Assembly (NCBI RefSeq): GCF_052113205.1
Contig: NZ_JBFRCU010000020.1
Span: 22,903 to 86,902, forward strand
DNA from: Inquilinus sp052113205
GTDB taxonomy: Bacteria > Pseudomonadota > Alphaproteobacteria > DSM-16000 > Inquilinaceae
Reading direction: 5' to 3'
Length of the DNA stretch: 64,000 nucleotides
Shown here piece after piece: positions 1-10,283 of this stretch. The position numbers and the translations under genes are program-made. Positions within the stretch are counted from its first letter, which is position 1. The number at the start of each line of letters is the position of its first letter. The notes below the pieces were generated by a model. That model ran no database searches, had not been told where the DNA came from, and was given only the letters and a program-made list of their open reading frames with translations.

Positions 1-1216
1 TCCAGACACCGCCGAGCAGTTGCAGGTCGAGCGCGAACTGGGTTGGCAGGAACACGATCACCAGCAGCGCCCCGACCTTGACCACCAGCGAGGTGACCTT
101 GGCCACCTGCGCCTCGCCGGCATGGCTGATTCCGGGGTCGACATAGGCCTTCCAGAAGTTGCGGGTGAACAGGTTGGCGGCGCCGATGCTCATCACCGCT
201 GCCGGCACCAGCGCGCCGATGGCGATGGCGGCGAAGGCGAAGCCGGCGAACCAGCTCGGGAACAGCGTCTGGAACAGGGCCGGCACGATGTCGTTCGGGC
301 TGGATACCTGCAGATGCGCGGCATGGCCCATATAGCCGAGCAGGGCCAGCAGGCCGAGCAGCAGCGTATAGGCGGGCAGCAGCGCCGCATTCTTGCGGAT
401 GGTGTTGGCGCTGGCCGAGGCGAAGATGCCGGTCAGGGTGTGCGGATACATGAAGGCGGCGAGGGCCGAGCCCAGCGCCAGCGTGGCATAGGCCACCATC
501 TGGCTGTCGCCCAGCAGCAGCCCGCCCGCGCCCTTGGCCTTGAAGGCGTCGTCGGCCGCCTGGAACACCGCGCCGTAGCCGCCCAGCTCCCACGGGATCA
601 GCGCCACCGCGGCCAGCACCGCGATGTAGATCATGATGTCCTTGACGAAGGCGATCAGCGCCGGCGCCCGCAAGCCTGCGGAATAGGTGTAGAGCGCCAG
701 GATGATGAAGGCGATCGCCAGAGGCAGCTCGCCTTTCAGCCCCAGCGCCTTGATCACCGCGGCCATGCCGACCAGCTGCAGCGCGATGTAGGGCATCACG
801 GCGAGGACGCCGGTGATCGCCACCGCCAGCTCCAGCCCGCGCGAGCCATACTGGCCGAACACCACGTCGCCGGCGGTGACGTAGCCGTGCTCCTTCGCCC
901 GCTTCCACAGCTTCGGCATCACCAGGAAGACGAAGGGGTAGACGATGATGGTGTAGGGCAGGGCGAAGAAGCCATAGGCGCCGACGGCATAGACCAGCGC
1001 CGGCACCGCGATCACGGTGTAGGCGGTGTAGAAGTCGCCGCCGACCAGGAACCAGGTGACCCAGGTGCCGAACTTCCGGCCGCCCAGCCCCCATTCGTCG
1101 ATATGGGCCAGCGTCTCGCCCCGCTTCCAGCGGGCGGCCATGAAGCCCATGACGGTGACCAGGATGAAGAAGAAAGCGAAGACGGCGAGGGCGACGACAT
1201 CCAGCTCAGTCGTCAT
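1..1216 (-). CDS. Sodium:solute symporter (SSS family), 3' end outside window
   Basis: A polytopic inner-membrane symporter, probably importing a small organic acid with Na+. The frame opens at the ATG at 1216 (MTTELDVVALAVFAFF) and stays open to the window edge, giving about 405 residues of a family that usually runs near 490. Typical SSS features are visible: an N-terminal hydrophobic helix, a segment reading WGLGGRKFGTWVTWF, then a long series of hydrophobic helices. The start overlaps the end of the upstream DUF3311 gene by 11 bp, so the two are translationally coupled. A DUF3311 protein next to an SSS transporter is the arrangement seen with MctP-type monocarboxylate transporters, so a lactate/pyruvate/alanine-like substrate is possible, but the sequence does not fix it. 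Confidence 0.9.
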   Translation of the reverse strand, partial: MTTELDVVALAVFAFFFILVTVMGFMAARWKRGETLAHIDEWGLGGRKFGTWVTWFLVGGDFYTAYTVIAVPALVYAVGAYGFFALPYTIIVYPFVFLVMPKLWKRAKEHGYVTAGDVVFGQYGSRGLELAVAITGVLAVMPYIALQLVGMAAVIKALGLKGELPLAIAFIILALYTYSAGLRAPALIAFVKDIMIYIAVLAAVALIPWELGGYGAVFQAADDAFKAKGAGGLLLGDSQMVAYATLALGSALAAFMYPHTLTGIFASASANTIRKNAALLPAYTLLLGLLALLGYMGHAAHLQVSSPNDIVPALFQTLFPSWFAGFAFAAIAIGALVPAAVMSIGAANLFTRNFWKAYVDPGISHAGEAQVAKVTSLVVKVGALLVIVFLPTQFALDLQLLGGVW

Positions 1217-1403
1217 GACGCACGCTCCGATAGGCGATCCAGATGATCAGCGCGGTCAGCGGCACCCAGGCGAACTGGTACCAGTAGAAGAACGGGAAGC
1301 CCAGGATCTCCGGCTCCCGCGCATTGTAGAACGGCACCCACAGGAGCCCGATATAGGGCAGGAGCAGCAGCCACAGCACGGGCCGCCGTGAACGCTCAGG
1401 CAT
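1206..1403 (-). CDS. DUF3311 small membrane protein, symporter partner
   Basis: A 65-residue protein with two hydrophobic helices (about residues 8-26 and 36-55) separated by a short loop, ending in a charged tail (RSVRHDD). This matches the DUF3311 family found directly upstream of SSS transporters; a role as an accessory subunit is inferred from that pairing. The ATG at 1403 is chosen because AAGGA lies 7 nt upstream; a TTG two codons earlier (1409) is the alternative. It overlaps the symporter start by 11 bp and is the first gene of a two-gene unit. Confidence 0.8.
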   Translation of the reverse strand: MPERSRRPVLWLLLLPYIGLLWVPFYNAREPEILGFPFFYWYQFAWVPLTALIIWIAYRSVRHDD

Positions 1404-1515
1404 GACCAATCCTTCCGACGCGGGCCTTCCCCCGGCCCGATTGCGGTCACCCTGCCATCGTCCCCGGATATGTTAACCCCAATTAAGTCATGGCGGCATT
1501 GCCACGGATGGCCGC

Positions 1516-2273
1516 CTAGGATTTGAGCCGGTACCCGGTCCGGAAGATCCAGGCCACGACGGCCAGGCAGGCCGCCAGGAAGGTCAGGGTCATGGCCAGG
1601 CTGACGGCAATGTTGACGTCGGCGATCCCGTAGAAGCTCCAGCGGAAGCCGCTGACCAGATAGACCACGGGGTTGAACAGGGCCACGGTCTGCCAGAAGG
1701 GCGGCAGCATCGAGATCGAGTAGAAGCTGCCGCCCAGGAAGGTCAGCGGCGTGATGATCAAGAGCGGGATCACCTGCAGCTTCTCGAACCCGTCGGCCCA
1801 GATGCCGATGATGAAGCCGAACAGGCTGAAGGTGACGGCCGTCAGCACCAGGAACAGCAGCATCCAGAACGGGTGCAGGACCTGCAGCGGTACGAACAGC
1901 CCGGCCGTGGCCAGGATGATGGCGCCGAGGACGATCGACTTGGTCGCGGCCGCCCCGACATAGGCAACCACGATCTCGAGATAGGAGACCGGCGCCGACA
2001 GCAGCTCGTAGATCGTGCCGATGAATTTCGGGAAGTAGATGCCCATCGAGGCGTTGGAGATGCTCTGCGTCAGCAGCGACAGCATGATCAGCCCGGGCAC
2101 GATGAAGGCGCCGTAGCCGACCCCGTCGATCTGCTCGATGCGCGAGCCGAGGGCCGCGCCGAAGACGACGAAGTACAGCGAAGTCGAGATCACCGGCGAC
2201 AGGATGCTCTGCATCAGGGTGCGGCCGGTGCGCGCCATCTCCGACATGTAGATCGCGCGGATCGCGTAGAGGT

Positions 2274-2277
<4 letters not shown>
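1516..2277 (-). CDS. ABC-2 type transporter permease (YadH-like)
   Basis: The membrane subunit of an ABC exporter, 253 residues, with about six hydrophobic helices and the ABC-2 pattern (LMQSILSPVISTSLYFVVFG near residue 20-40, then GAFIVPGLIMLSLL and LGGSFYSISMLPPFWQ). The length and the ATPase partner fit the E. coli YadGH pair, an exporter of unknown substrate. The start at 2277 forms a 4-bp ATGA overlap with the stop of the upstream ATPase gene, so the two are translated together. The C-terminus ends in a basic tail (GYRLKS) on the cytoplasmic side. The substrate cannot be read from the sequence. Confidence 0.93.
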
Positions 2278-3200
<923 letters not shown>

Positions 3201-3286
3201 GGCGCGACCATACCCGATGCCGGGGGTGAGTCGATGCTGGATCGTGAACCGGCGGCGGCCACGCCGGCGATGGGCGGAGGTTGTCC

Positions 3287-4288
3287 CTACCGCACCTTGA
3301 TCACGACCTTGCCCTTCGCCCGGCCGGTTTCGACATAGGCCAGGGCCTCCTTGGTCGCTTCGAACGGAAAGACCCGATCCACCACCGGGCGGATGAGGCC
3401 GGCCTCGATGAGAGCGGCGATCTCGCGCAGCTGGTCGCCGTCGGCCCGCATGAACAGGAACGAATAGCTGACGTGACGACGCCGTGCGTCCTTCCTGATC
3501 CTGCGGCTCAGGAAGCGGATCACCAGCCCGATGAGCGGGTTCGATCCGAAGGATCTCGCAAACTCCGGGTCGGGCGGGCCGGCGAGGCCGATCACCTTGC
3601 CGCCGGGCTTCAGCACCTGCAGGGATTTCTCGAGCACCGCTCCGCCCTGGGTGTCGAGCACGACATCGAAATCCCTCAGGATCCTGGCGAAATCGTCCTT
3701 CCGGTAGTCGATGACGATATCGGCGCCGAGCCGTCTCACCAGATCGGCATTCGCGGCGCTCGCCGTCGTCGCCACGGTCGCGCCGACATGTTTGGCCAGC
3801 TGGATGGCGAAGGTGCCCACGCCGCCGGAGCCGGCGTGGATCAGAACCTTCTGCCCTTGCTTCAGGCCGGCTCTCTCGATCAAGGCCTGCCAGGCGGTCA
3901 GGCCGACGAGGGGGATCGAGGCCGCCTCCTCCATGGTCAGGGTCTTCGGCTTGAGCGCCACGTCGGCCTCGTTCATCGCGATCAATTCCGCGAAGGAGCC
4001 GATCCGGTTGTGATGCGGCCGGGCATAGACCTCGTCGCCGGCCTTGAAGCGCCGCACCCGGGATCCCACCCGGACCACGATTCCGGCCACGTCGTTGCCC
4101 AGGATCAGCGGCAGGCGGAACGGCAGGAGCAGCTTGAACTCGCCGCTTCTGATCTTGTTGTCCAAGGCGTTCACGCCGGCGGCGTGGACCTGAACCAGCA
4201 CGTCGTCCTCGCGCAGCTCCGGCTCCGGCATCTCGCCGGCCCGCACGCCATCCGCGGGGCCGTAGCGATCGACGATGAAGGCCTTCAT
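3287..4288 (-). CDS. NADP-dependent oxidoreductase, MDR/quinone-oxidoreductase-like
   Basis: A 333-residue medium-chain dehydrogenase/reductase of the zinc-independent quinone oxidoreductase/enone reductase type. The N-terminal GroES-like domain carries GNDVAGIV (64-71) and GDEVYAR; the Rossmann fold is marked by AGSGGVG at 152-158. The Cys/His zinc ligands of classical alcohol dehydrogenases are absent. It would reduce quinones or alpha,beta-unsaturated carbonyls with NADPH in the cytoplasm. It lies 65 bp downstream of a same-strand SDR gene, and both probably belong to the regulon of the adjacent TetR (5271-5843). The natural substrate is unknown. Confidence 0.9.
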   Translation of the reverse strand: MKAFIVDRYGPADGVRAGEMPEPELREDDVLVQVHAAGVNALDNKIRSGEFKLLLPFRLPLILGNDVAGIVVRVGSRVRRFKAGDEVYARPHHNRIGSFAELIAMNEADVALKPKTLTMEEAASIPLVGLTAWQALIERAGLKQGQKVLIHAGSGGVGTFAIQLAKHVGATVATTASAANADLVRRLGADIVIDYRKDDFARILRDFDVVLDTQGGAVLEKSLQVLKPGGKVIGLAGPPDPEFARSFGSNPLIGLVIRFLSRRIRKDARRRHVSYSFLFMRADGDQLREIAALIEAGLIRPVVDRVFPFEATKEALAYVETGRAKGKVVIKVR

Positions 4289-4353
4289 GACACTGTTTCC
4301 TGCCGTTCTCGGATGGTACGGCGAAGCCGTTCGCGCTTCGGCCGCCGTATGGA

Positions 4354-5169
4354 TCAGGCCGGCAGGCGCAGCTGCTTGCGGAGGCTCTTGTCGAACATTC
4401 CCGCGGGCACGAACCGGCGCAGCAGGCTGACCTGACGCGCGACCTTGCCGGCGGTGTAGCGCCGCCGCGGGCGGGCGTCGCTTACGGCCTTGAGCATCGC
4501 GTCGGCCACCACCTTCGGGTCGTCGCCCGCGCCCAACATTTCCTTCATCTGAGCATTGGCATCGGCCCGAGCCCGGTCATAGTCCGGCAGCATGACATCC
4601 GGCACGAGGGCGTTCTGCTCGAAGCTGCTGCGCGTGCCGGCCGGCTCGATCAGCGAGATGCGGATGCCGAAGGCGCGGACCTCATGGTCGAGCGATTCCG
4701 AATAGCCTTCGAGCGCATGCTTGGTCGCCGAATAATGGGTGGAATAGGGCGCGGGGACCAGCCCCACGATCGAGCCGATATTGATGATCCGCCCCAGGCC
4801 GCGCTGCCGCATCGACGGCAGCACCGCATTGGTCATCCGCATGGTGCCGAACAGGTTGACGTCGAACAGGGCGCGGACCTGGGCGATCGAGGATTCCTCG
4901 GCGCCGCCGATCAGGCCCATGCCGGCGTTGTTGACCAGAACGTCGATCCGCCCGGTCTGCGAGATCACGGTCGCCACCAGGGCGGCGACGGAGTCGTCGT
5001 CGGTCACGTCGCAGGGCAGCATCGACACACCGGCCGGGCCGTTGCCGGACGTCCGGCGGCTCGTCCCGAACACGGTGAACCCCGCCCGCGCCAACGCCTC
5101 GGCGATGGCACCACCGATGCCGGAGGAGGCTCCGGTCACGATCGCGGTCTTTCCCGAATGTGCGGTCAT
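4354..5169 (-). CDS. SDR family oxidoreductase
   Basis: A classical short-chain dehydrogenase of 271 residues. The cofactor motif TGASSGIG is at 12-19, the NNAG element at 80-83, and the catalytic Ser133, Tyr146 and Lys150 (YSATK) are all present. The C-terminus has an extra helix-rich 40-residue tail ending KQLRLPA. The start is the ATG at 5169; the base just upstream (5170) is an unresolved n. The gene is divergent from a TetR regulator with about 100 bp between them, and is followed by the MDR oxidoreductase. The pair therefore looks like a TetR-controlled carbonyl/quinone detoxification unit, an inference from context. Confidence 0.92.
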   Translation of the reverse strand: MTAHSGKTAIVTGASSGIGGAIAEALARAGFTVFGTSRRTSGNGPAGVSMLPCDVTDDDSVAALVATVISQTGRIDVLVNNAGMGLIGGAEESSIAQVRALFDVNLFGTMRMTNAVLPSMRQRGLGRIINIGSIVGLVPAPYSTHYSATKHALEGYSESLDHEVRAFGIRISLIEPAGTRSSFEQNALVPDVMLPDYDRARADANAQMKEMLGAGDDPKVVADAMLKAVSDARPRRRYTAGKVARQVSLLRRFVPAGMFDKSLRKQLRLPA

Positions 5170-5232
5170 NGATGCTCCAAACTCACAAAGCCTGCCAGTG
5201 GCGGCCGATTGCATTATGTTTAGTTAATCACC

Positions 5233-5244
5233 TTATGATCATAA
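5233..5244. promoter_or_regulatory. Candidate TetR operator between SDR and tetR
   Basis: A perfect 12-bp palindrome, TTATGATCATAA, in the AT-rich 101-bp gap between the divergent SDR gene and the TetR gene. It sits 27 bp upstream of the tetR ATG, which suits autoregulation plus control of the SDR/MDR operon. Binding is inferred from position only. Confidence 0.45.
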
Positions 5245-5270
5245 TTCAATGGATCGCCGAAGGAAAAGCC

Positions 5271-5843
5271 ATGCGCTACGAAAAGGGCCGAAAGGACGCA
5301 ACGCGCCGGCGGATCACGGAGGTCGCCTCCGAACGGTTCCGGGCCGGCGGCATCGCCGCGTCCGGAGTCGCCAGCATCATGAGCGACGCCGGGCTGACGA
5401 ACGGCGCCTTCTATCCGCATTTCCAGTCCAAGGAGGAGCTTGTCCGCGAAACCGTGGCGGCAGCGCTGGAGGCGCAGTTGAGCCAGTTGCGCGACGTCCT
5501 GGCCGCTGGCGGGCTGGAGACGGCCATCGCGGTCTATCTGTCGGCGGAGCATCGGGACAATCCGGCGACCGGCTGTGCGTCGGCGGCGCTGCTGCCGGAG
5601 CTTGCGCGTCAGCCGCCGGAGACGCGCAGCGTCTATGCCGAGCGCTTCCTCGCCCTGGTGCGCGAGGTGGCGGCGGCGCTGCCGCCGGAGACCCGGGATC
5701 GGGAGGACGTCGTGCTGGGCGTCTTCGCGACGCTCATCGGCACGCTTCAGCTCGCCCGCGCCGTCGAAGGGAGCGCATTGTCGGATCGCATCCTGGCGGC
5801 AGGCGCGGAGGCGGCGCGGATGCTGGTCCAGCCGCCTCCGTGA
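5271..5843 (+). CDS. TetR/AcrR family transcriptional regulator
   Basis: A 190-residue repressor with the N-terminal helix-turn-helix (about residues 10-55, with GLTNGAFYPHFQSKEELV as recognition helix and following turn) and a ligand domain containing the C-terminal motif seen in TetR_C_16-like proteins (NPATGCASAALLPELAR). The start ATG at 5271 follows AAGGAAAAGCC. The gene is divergent from the SDR/MDR operon and probably represses it. The inducer is unknown; the neighbours suggest a reactive carbonyl or quinone. Confidence 0.92.
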   Translation: MRYEKGRKDATRRRITEVASERFRAGGIAASGVASIMSDAGLTNGAFYPHFQSKEELVRETVAAALEAQLSQLRDVLAAGGLETAIAVYLSAEHRDNPATGCASAALLPELARQPPETRSVYAERFLALVREVAAALPPETRDREDVVLGVFATLIGTLQLARAVEGSALSDRILAAGAEAARMLVQPPP

Positions 5844-5864
5844 TCGCGGTGAGAGATGCCGGCG

Positions 5865-7907
5865 TCAGTCCGGGTAGATGCTCGTCAGCCCGCTCAGGTG
5901 GTTGCGGTACTGGGAGCCGTAGTCCGACGGGGTGCCGGCTTCGTCGGTGATCAGGCCGATGTTGAAGTCGCTGGTGCCGCAGGTGCCCGGCCAGGTGTTG
6001 AAGTTCCAGGCCATGAAGCCCTGCTGCTTGCTTTCGACGAAGGCCCACAGCCGGTCCAGGTAGTTCGTGTCGCAGCTGGCGCCGAAGTGATCGGCCATGC
6101 CGAACTCGCCGACGATCAGCGGCACCTGGTCCATCACCGGCCCGACCTCGTCTTCCCAGCACTGCTCGCTGGTGCAGGTCGCGAAGTTGTACTGGTGCCA
6201 GGAGGCGACGATGTTGCCCTCCGGGTCGGTCGGCTTGTAGGTCAGCCAGTGGCTGAGGTCGCCGGCGAGCCCGAGCCCGCCGACCATCAGCACGTTCTCC
6301 GCCCCGGTGGCGCGCACCGTGTTCACCAGCGTCTGCATGCCGACGGCAGTGTATGGCGTGCTGGTGTCGACATAGCCCTCCGCGACCTTCACCGAGCAGC
6401 TGCTGCCGCCGTCGCGCCAGCAGGTCCAGGCCTGGGCCACGGGCGGGTCGTTCAGCAGATAGGGTTCGTTGTAGACGTCGAAGATGACCGCGCTGTTGGT
6501 CTTGAACGCGTTGGCGACGCTGGTCCAGAACGTCACGGAATGGTCCGCGTTCGGCATCGGCTGGAAGTTCAGGCCGATGGTCGACAGCGTGCCCGGCATC
6601 GCATAGTGCAGGTCGACGATGACGGCCAGGTTGTTCGCGGTCATCAGGTTGACGTAGTCGATGATCGCCTGCCGGTAGGTCGCGCCCATATAGGGGGCGT
6701 TGGCGCTGGTGGTGTTGATGCCCAGCCAGCATTGCTCGTTCAGCGGCACCCGCACGGCGTTGGCGTTCCACGACTTGACCGCGTCGACGAAGGCCTGGTC
6801 GCGCGGCGTGGCGTCGTAGCCCTGCACGCATTCGAAGCCGGTGGTGCCGCGGTTGACGCCGTGGATGAACAGCGTCTGGCCCTCGCCGTTGAGCAGCTTG
6901 TTGCCCTGCACATGCAGGCCGCTCATCGGTACGTTGGACGGGCCGGTGCCCGGCCCGGTCATGGCCAGGTCGTCGAGGTAGAACCGGGGGCCAGCCTGAT
7001 CCGAATAGTGTTTGATCGCCAGGGTGTCGATCGTGGTGTTTGCGATGCCGAGATCGGCCAGCGGCACCTCGAACCTGGTCCATTGCCCCGCGGTCATCGG
7101 CGCCAGCACCGCGGTGCCCAGGAAGGTCCCGGCGCGGAAGGCGTCGACCGACACCACCTGGCCGCCGGCGGTGCCGCCATGGGCCCACAGCTCGAGCGTG
7201 TCGAAGCCGGCGGTGCTGAAGCCCTCCTTGTCGAAATAGAACTGGCCCCAGGCTCCGGTCGGCGTGATCCCGATGGACTTGGTGCCCGCATGCACCGGGC
7301 TGGTGGTGGCGGTGTTGCTGCTGATGTTCCAGCCGTTGCCCGGCGTCCAGCCGTTCCGGAACTGGTCGTCGTAGAGGACCTGCCGGGTCGGCGCGACGCT
7401 GAGCCCGATGTCGTCGACGAAATAGGCCGGCAGGGTGGACGCGGTGGCGTTCTGGATGACGAAGCCGGTGATCTGCCGGTCCTGCGCGTTGAGCGCCGAC
7501 AGGTCGACCGAATATTGCCGCCACTGATTGGCCAGCAGCGGCGCCAGCGGCACGCTGACCATCGGATTGCCGGCGGTGTCGCGGGCCTGCAGCTGCAGCT
7601 GCTGGCCGCCGGCCGTCCCGCCATGCGCCCAGAAGGTGAAGGCGCCATAGCCGGTGGTGTTGAGTGAGGCGGTGTGCAGATACAGGCCGCCCCAGCCGCT
7701 CTGCACCACCCGGATCGACCGGCTGCCGCCATGCACCGTAGTGCCGTTGGTCAGGCTCTGGCCGGACGACCAGCTCCAATCCTGCCAGCCGGCGTGCAGC
7801 GCATCGGCGTAGATCGCGACCGGGTCGGCGGCGCGGGCACTGCCGAAGCTCAGGACGCCGAGCAGTCCCAGCAGCAGGACCAGCCCATGGAGCAAGCGAT
7901 TGCGCAT
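5865..7907 (-). CDS. Secreted glycoside hydrolase family 5 (cellulase-like) with two N-terminal modules
   Basis: A 680-residue exported enzyme. Residues 1-26 form a signal peptide (MRNRLLHGLVLLLGLL, cleavage after SARA). Two related beta-rich modules follow at about 30-172 and 176-317; both contain WAHGGTAGGQ (93-102 and 241-250), showing an internal duplication that probably supplies carbohydrate binding. The GH5 barrel spans about 325-675, with the acid/base Glu481 in VYNEPY and the nucleophile Glu601 in LIVGEFG. It should cleave beta-1,4-glucan or a related polysaccharide outside the cytoplasm. The start at 7907 is preferred because it lies 5 bp after the stop of the upstream gene and gives a proper signal peptide. 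Substrate specificity is not determined. Confidence 0.9.
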   Translation of the reverse strand: MRNRLLHGLVLLLGLLGVLSFGSARAADPVAIYADALHAGWQDWSWSSGQSLTNGTTVHGGSRSIRVVQSGWGGLYLHTASLNTTGYGAFTFWAHGGTAGGQQLQLQARDTAGNPMVSVPLAPLLANQWRQYSVDLSALNAQDRQITGFVIQNATASTLPAYFVDDIGLSVAPTRQVLYDDQFRNGWTPGNGWNISSNTATTSPVHAGTKSIGITPTGAWGQFYFDKEGFSTAGFDTLELWAHGGTAGGQVVSVDAFRAGTFLGTAVLAPMTAGQWTRFEVPLADLGIANTTIDTLAIKHYSDQAGPRFYLDDLAMTGPGTGPSNVPMSGLHVQGNKLLNGEGQTLFIHGVNRGTTGFECVQGYDATPRDQAFVDAVKSWNANAVRVPLNEQCWLGINTTSANAPYMGATYRQAIIDYVNLMTANNLAVIVDLHYAMPGTLSTIGLNFQPMPNADHSVTFWTSVANAFKTNSAVIFDVYNEPYLLNDPPVAQAWTCWRDGGSSCSVKVAEGYVDTSTPYTAVGMQTLVNTVRATGAENVLMVGGLGLAGDLSHWLTYKPTDPEGNIVASWHQYNFATCTSEQCWEDEVGPVMDQVPLIVGEFGMADHFGASCDTNYLDRLWAFVESKQQGFMAWNFNTWPGTCGTSDFNIGLITDEAGTPSDYGSQYRNHLSGLTSIYPD

Positions 7908-7912
7908 GGGTG

Positions 7913-10099
7913 TCACCGCCACTTCATCACGCCCTGCCCGGGCGAGGTCAGCCACAACGCGCCATTGGCCGCGACCCTGGCGAACAGCGCGAACGGAAAC
8001 GCCAGGCCCTGGTTCTGCGCCGTCCAGCCGGTGGCGCCGTCGGCGCTGGTGACCACGCCCTGGCTGGTGGTGGCGTAGCCGCCGGCATGCACCGCGCTGG
8101 AGCTGCCGAAATAGACGCGGCCGGTGCTGGCATTGACCGTCACGGTCCGGCCCTGGTCGTCGGCCCGCACCCGGGTCCAGCTCTGGCCGTAATCCGCCGA
8201 CCGGTACAGGCCCTTGCCGGTGCCCTTGACCGCGACCCAGATGTTGCCGCCCCGGCTGGCCAGGTCCATCGGGCCGCTATAGGTCCAGACGTCGTGCAGC
8301 CAGTGCTGACCCGGGGTCCAGCCGCTGGTCATGGCGGCGGGCAGGGTCAACGCGCTCCAGGTGCCGGCGCTGCCGCCTTGCCACGAGCGGTAGACCGTGC
8401 CGGCCGACAGGGCCAGCACGCCGTTGGTGTCGGTGTAATAGATCCGGAAGCAGTCGTCGTTCGGGCAGTCCAGCACCTTTGCCCACGACACGCCGTCATC
8501 CTCGCTGAGATACACGTCGCCATTCACGGCGGCGTAGACCCAGCGGAAGTTGGCGGTGCTGTCGGGCGCCACGGTCAGCCCCTCCAGGCGCCGGATCGGG
8601 CTGGGCAGGCCCTGGGTGATGTTCTGCCAGGTCGCGCCCTTGTCCGCGCTCTTCACCAGGTACAGCGGCTCGTCGCAGGGCGTGCCGCAATTCTCCATAT
8701 TGCCGCCCAGCTGGGCCCAGACCACATTGGCGCGGCTCGGATCCGCCGCCACGCTCAGGCTGTTGCCGCCCTTGCCGGCCCAGCCGCCGGTGTAGGCCGT
8801 CGCGTTCAGGCTGGTCCAGCCGAGACCGCCGTCGTCGGAGCGCCACAGGCCGAGATCCATGTAGCCGGCATAGACCGTGTTGGCGTCCGCCGCGCTCTGC
8901 TCGATCACGATCGGGACGACATTGTCGATGCCGCGCGAGCGCCACTTGCCGCTGACGGCGGTGGAGACGCGGTCGCTCCAGGTCTTGCCGCCATCGCCGC
9001 TGCCGTAGAGGAACTGGTTGTTGGTCCACAGCACGGTGTTCGCATTCGCCGGATTGGTGCCGATGGTCTGGCCCAGCCCCTGGTAGCTGAAGCCCATGCC
9101 CCAGACCTCATCGGCCTGGGACCAGCCGCCGCTGACGCTCAGGGTGTATTTGGTCCAGCTCGTCCCGGCGTTGCTGCTCTCCCACAGGAAGCTGCCATAG
9201 GTCCCGGCGGGGCGCAGGGCCTGATCGTCGAGGCCGACGACCCGGACATGGCTGGAATTGGCCGGGTCGGCCAGGATGATGCCGGACGGCGCCTGGGTGC
9301 CGGAGGTCACGAGCGTCCAGGAATATCCGGTCTCCAGCGACTTGTAGACCCGCGGCGCGTTGCCGGTCGCGGCGACCGTCGCATACATCAGGTTCAGGTT
9401 CGACGGGTCCTGGCCGTAGGCGATGTCGACCAGCTTGCCCTGCTGCGGATCCATCCGGGCGAAGGTGGCGCCGCCATCCGCGGAGAAATGGGCCTGGTAG
9501 ACCACCGAGCTTTCCGGCGTGTCCGGAAACCGCCCGCGGCCGCTGACCGCCCAGACGCCGTCGGGATCCACCGGATGGGTGCGCAGCCCGGTGATGCGCA
9601 GATTGGCGGGCAGGTTGGACCCCGTCGCGCTCCAGGTCTGGCCGGCATCGTTGGAGCGGATGATGTAGGGGCTCAGGCTGTCCCACTGCGGATGCACCGC
9701 GGCGTAGATGATGTTCGGATCGGCCGACACGGCGATCGCGGCGATGTAGCCGGTGGCGTATTTCCGGCTGAAGCCGGTGCCGTTGCTGTTGCCGACGAAC
9801 AGCCCGCCATCGGTGCCGACCAGCAGCTTGCCCGGGCGCGCCGCCAGCGACGCGATATGGGTGACGGTCAGCCCCTGGGCCGATCCGATCGCGGTCCAGG
9901 TGGCGCCGGCATCCTGGCTCAGATAGACGCCGCCGAGGTCCGAGCCGACGGCCCAGTACCCTTCGCTGGTCACCACGGGGGAGTTGAACGCGCCGCCGCC
10001 GCCGGGATTGCCCGGCTTCCAGGTGAGCTGCGCGTGGCCGAGGCCAGGCATGAACAGGAACAGCGCCGCCAGCAGGACGGCCATGAGTCTATGCTTCAC
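7913..10099 (-). CDS. Secreted BNR/Asp-box beta-propeller protein (sialidase/GH74-like)
   Basis: A 728-residue exported protein with a signal peptide (about 1-23, ending GLGHA). The body is built of repeated Asp-box motifs of the form SxDxGxTW (SQDAGATW, SNDAGQTW, SSNAGTSW, SGDGGKTW, SDDGGLGW, SADKGATW, SEDDGVSW, SADYGQSW), the mark of BNR beta-propellers found in xyloglucanases (GH74), sialidases and related lyases. A catalytic role is possible but no active-site residues can be assigned by eye. The GTG start at 10099 has GGAGGGG 7 nt upstream. It forms an operon with the GH5 gene (5-bp gap), so the two proteins probably act on the same extracellular polysaccharide. Confidence 0.85.
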   Translation of the reverse strand: MKHRLMAVLLAALFLFMPGLGHAQLTWKPGNPGGGGAFNSPVVTSEGYWAVGSDLGGVYLSQDAGATWTAIGSAQGLTVTHIASLAARPGKLLVGTDGGLFVGNSNGTGFSRKYATGYIAAIAVSADPNIIYAAVHPQWDSLSPYIIRSNDAGQTWSATGSNLPANLRITGLRTHPVDPDGVWAVSGRGRFPDTPESSVVYQAHFSADGGATFARMDPQQGKLVDIAYGQDPSNLNLMYATVAATGNAPRVYKSLETGYSWTLVTSGTQAPSGIILADPANSSHVRVVGLDDQALRPAGTYGSFLWESSNAGTSWTKYTLSVSGGWSQADEVWGMGFSYQGLGQTIGTNPANANTVLWTNNQFLYGSGDGGKTWSDRVSTAVSGKWRSRGIDNVVPIVIEQSAADANTVYAGYMDLGLWRSDDGGLGWTSLNATAYTGGWAGKGGNSLSVAADPSRANVVWAQLGGNMENCGTPCDEPLYLVKSADKGATWQNITQGLPSPIRRLEGLTVAPDSTANFRWVYAAVNGDVYLSEDDGVSWAKVLDCPNDDCFRIYYTDTNGVLALSAGTVYRSWQGGSAGTWSALTLPAAMTSGWTPGQHWLHDVWTYSGPMDLASRGGNIWVAVKGTGKGLYRSADYGQSWTRVRADDQGRTVTVNASTGRVYFGSSSAVHAGGYATTSQGVVTSADGATGWTAQNQGLAFPFALFARVAANGALWLTSPGQGVMKWR

Positions 10100-10283
10100 C
10101 GGGTCCCCCTCCCGTTATGTGTCGATCGGGACCGTCACGCGCCCGCATGCGCAGAAAGGCTACACGCAGCCGCGGCCCCGAACGCCCCTCCGCACGAAAC
10201 AATCTCTGTTGGATCCAGCGCCGCCAAACCAATCCGGCCTGCTGGAGGGCGGGGCTCGGAATCCCCGCCGCGAATCACTTCCT

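Noticed and set aside
5856..7667. A 603-codon + strand frame opposite the GH5 gene
   Set aside because: Antisense shadow of a gene with clear catalytic motifs.
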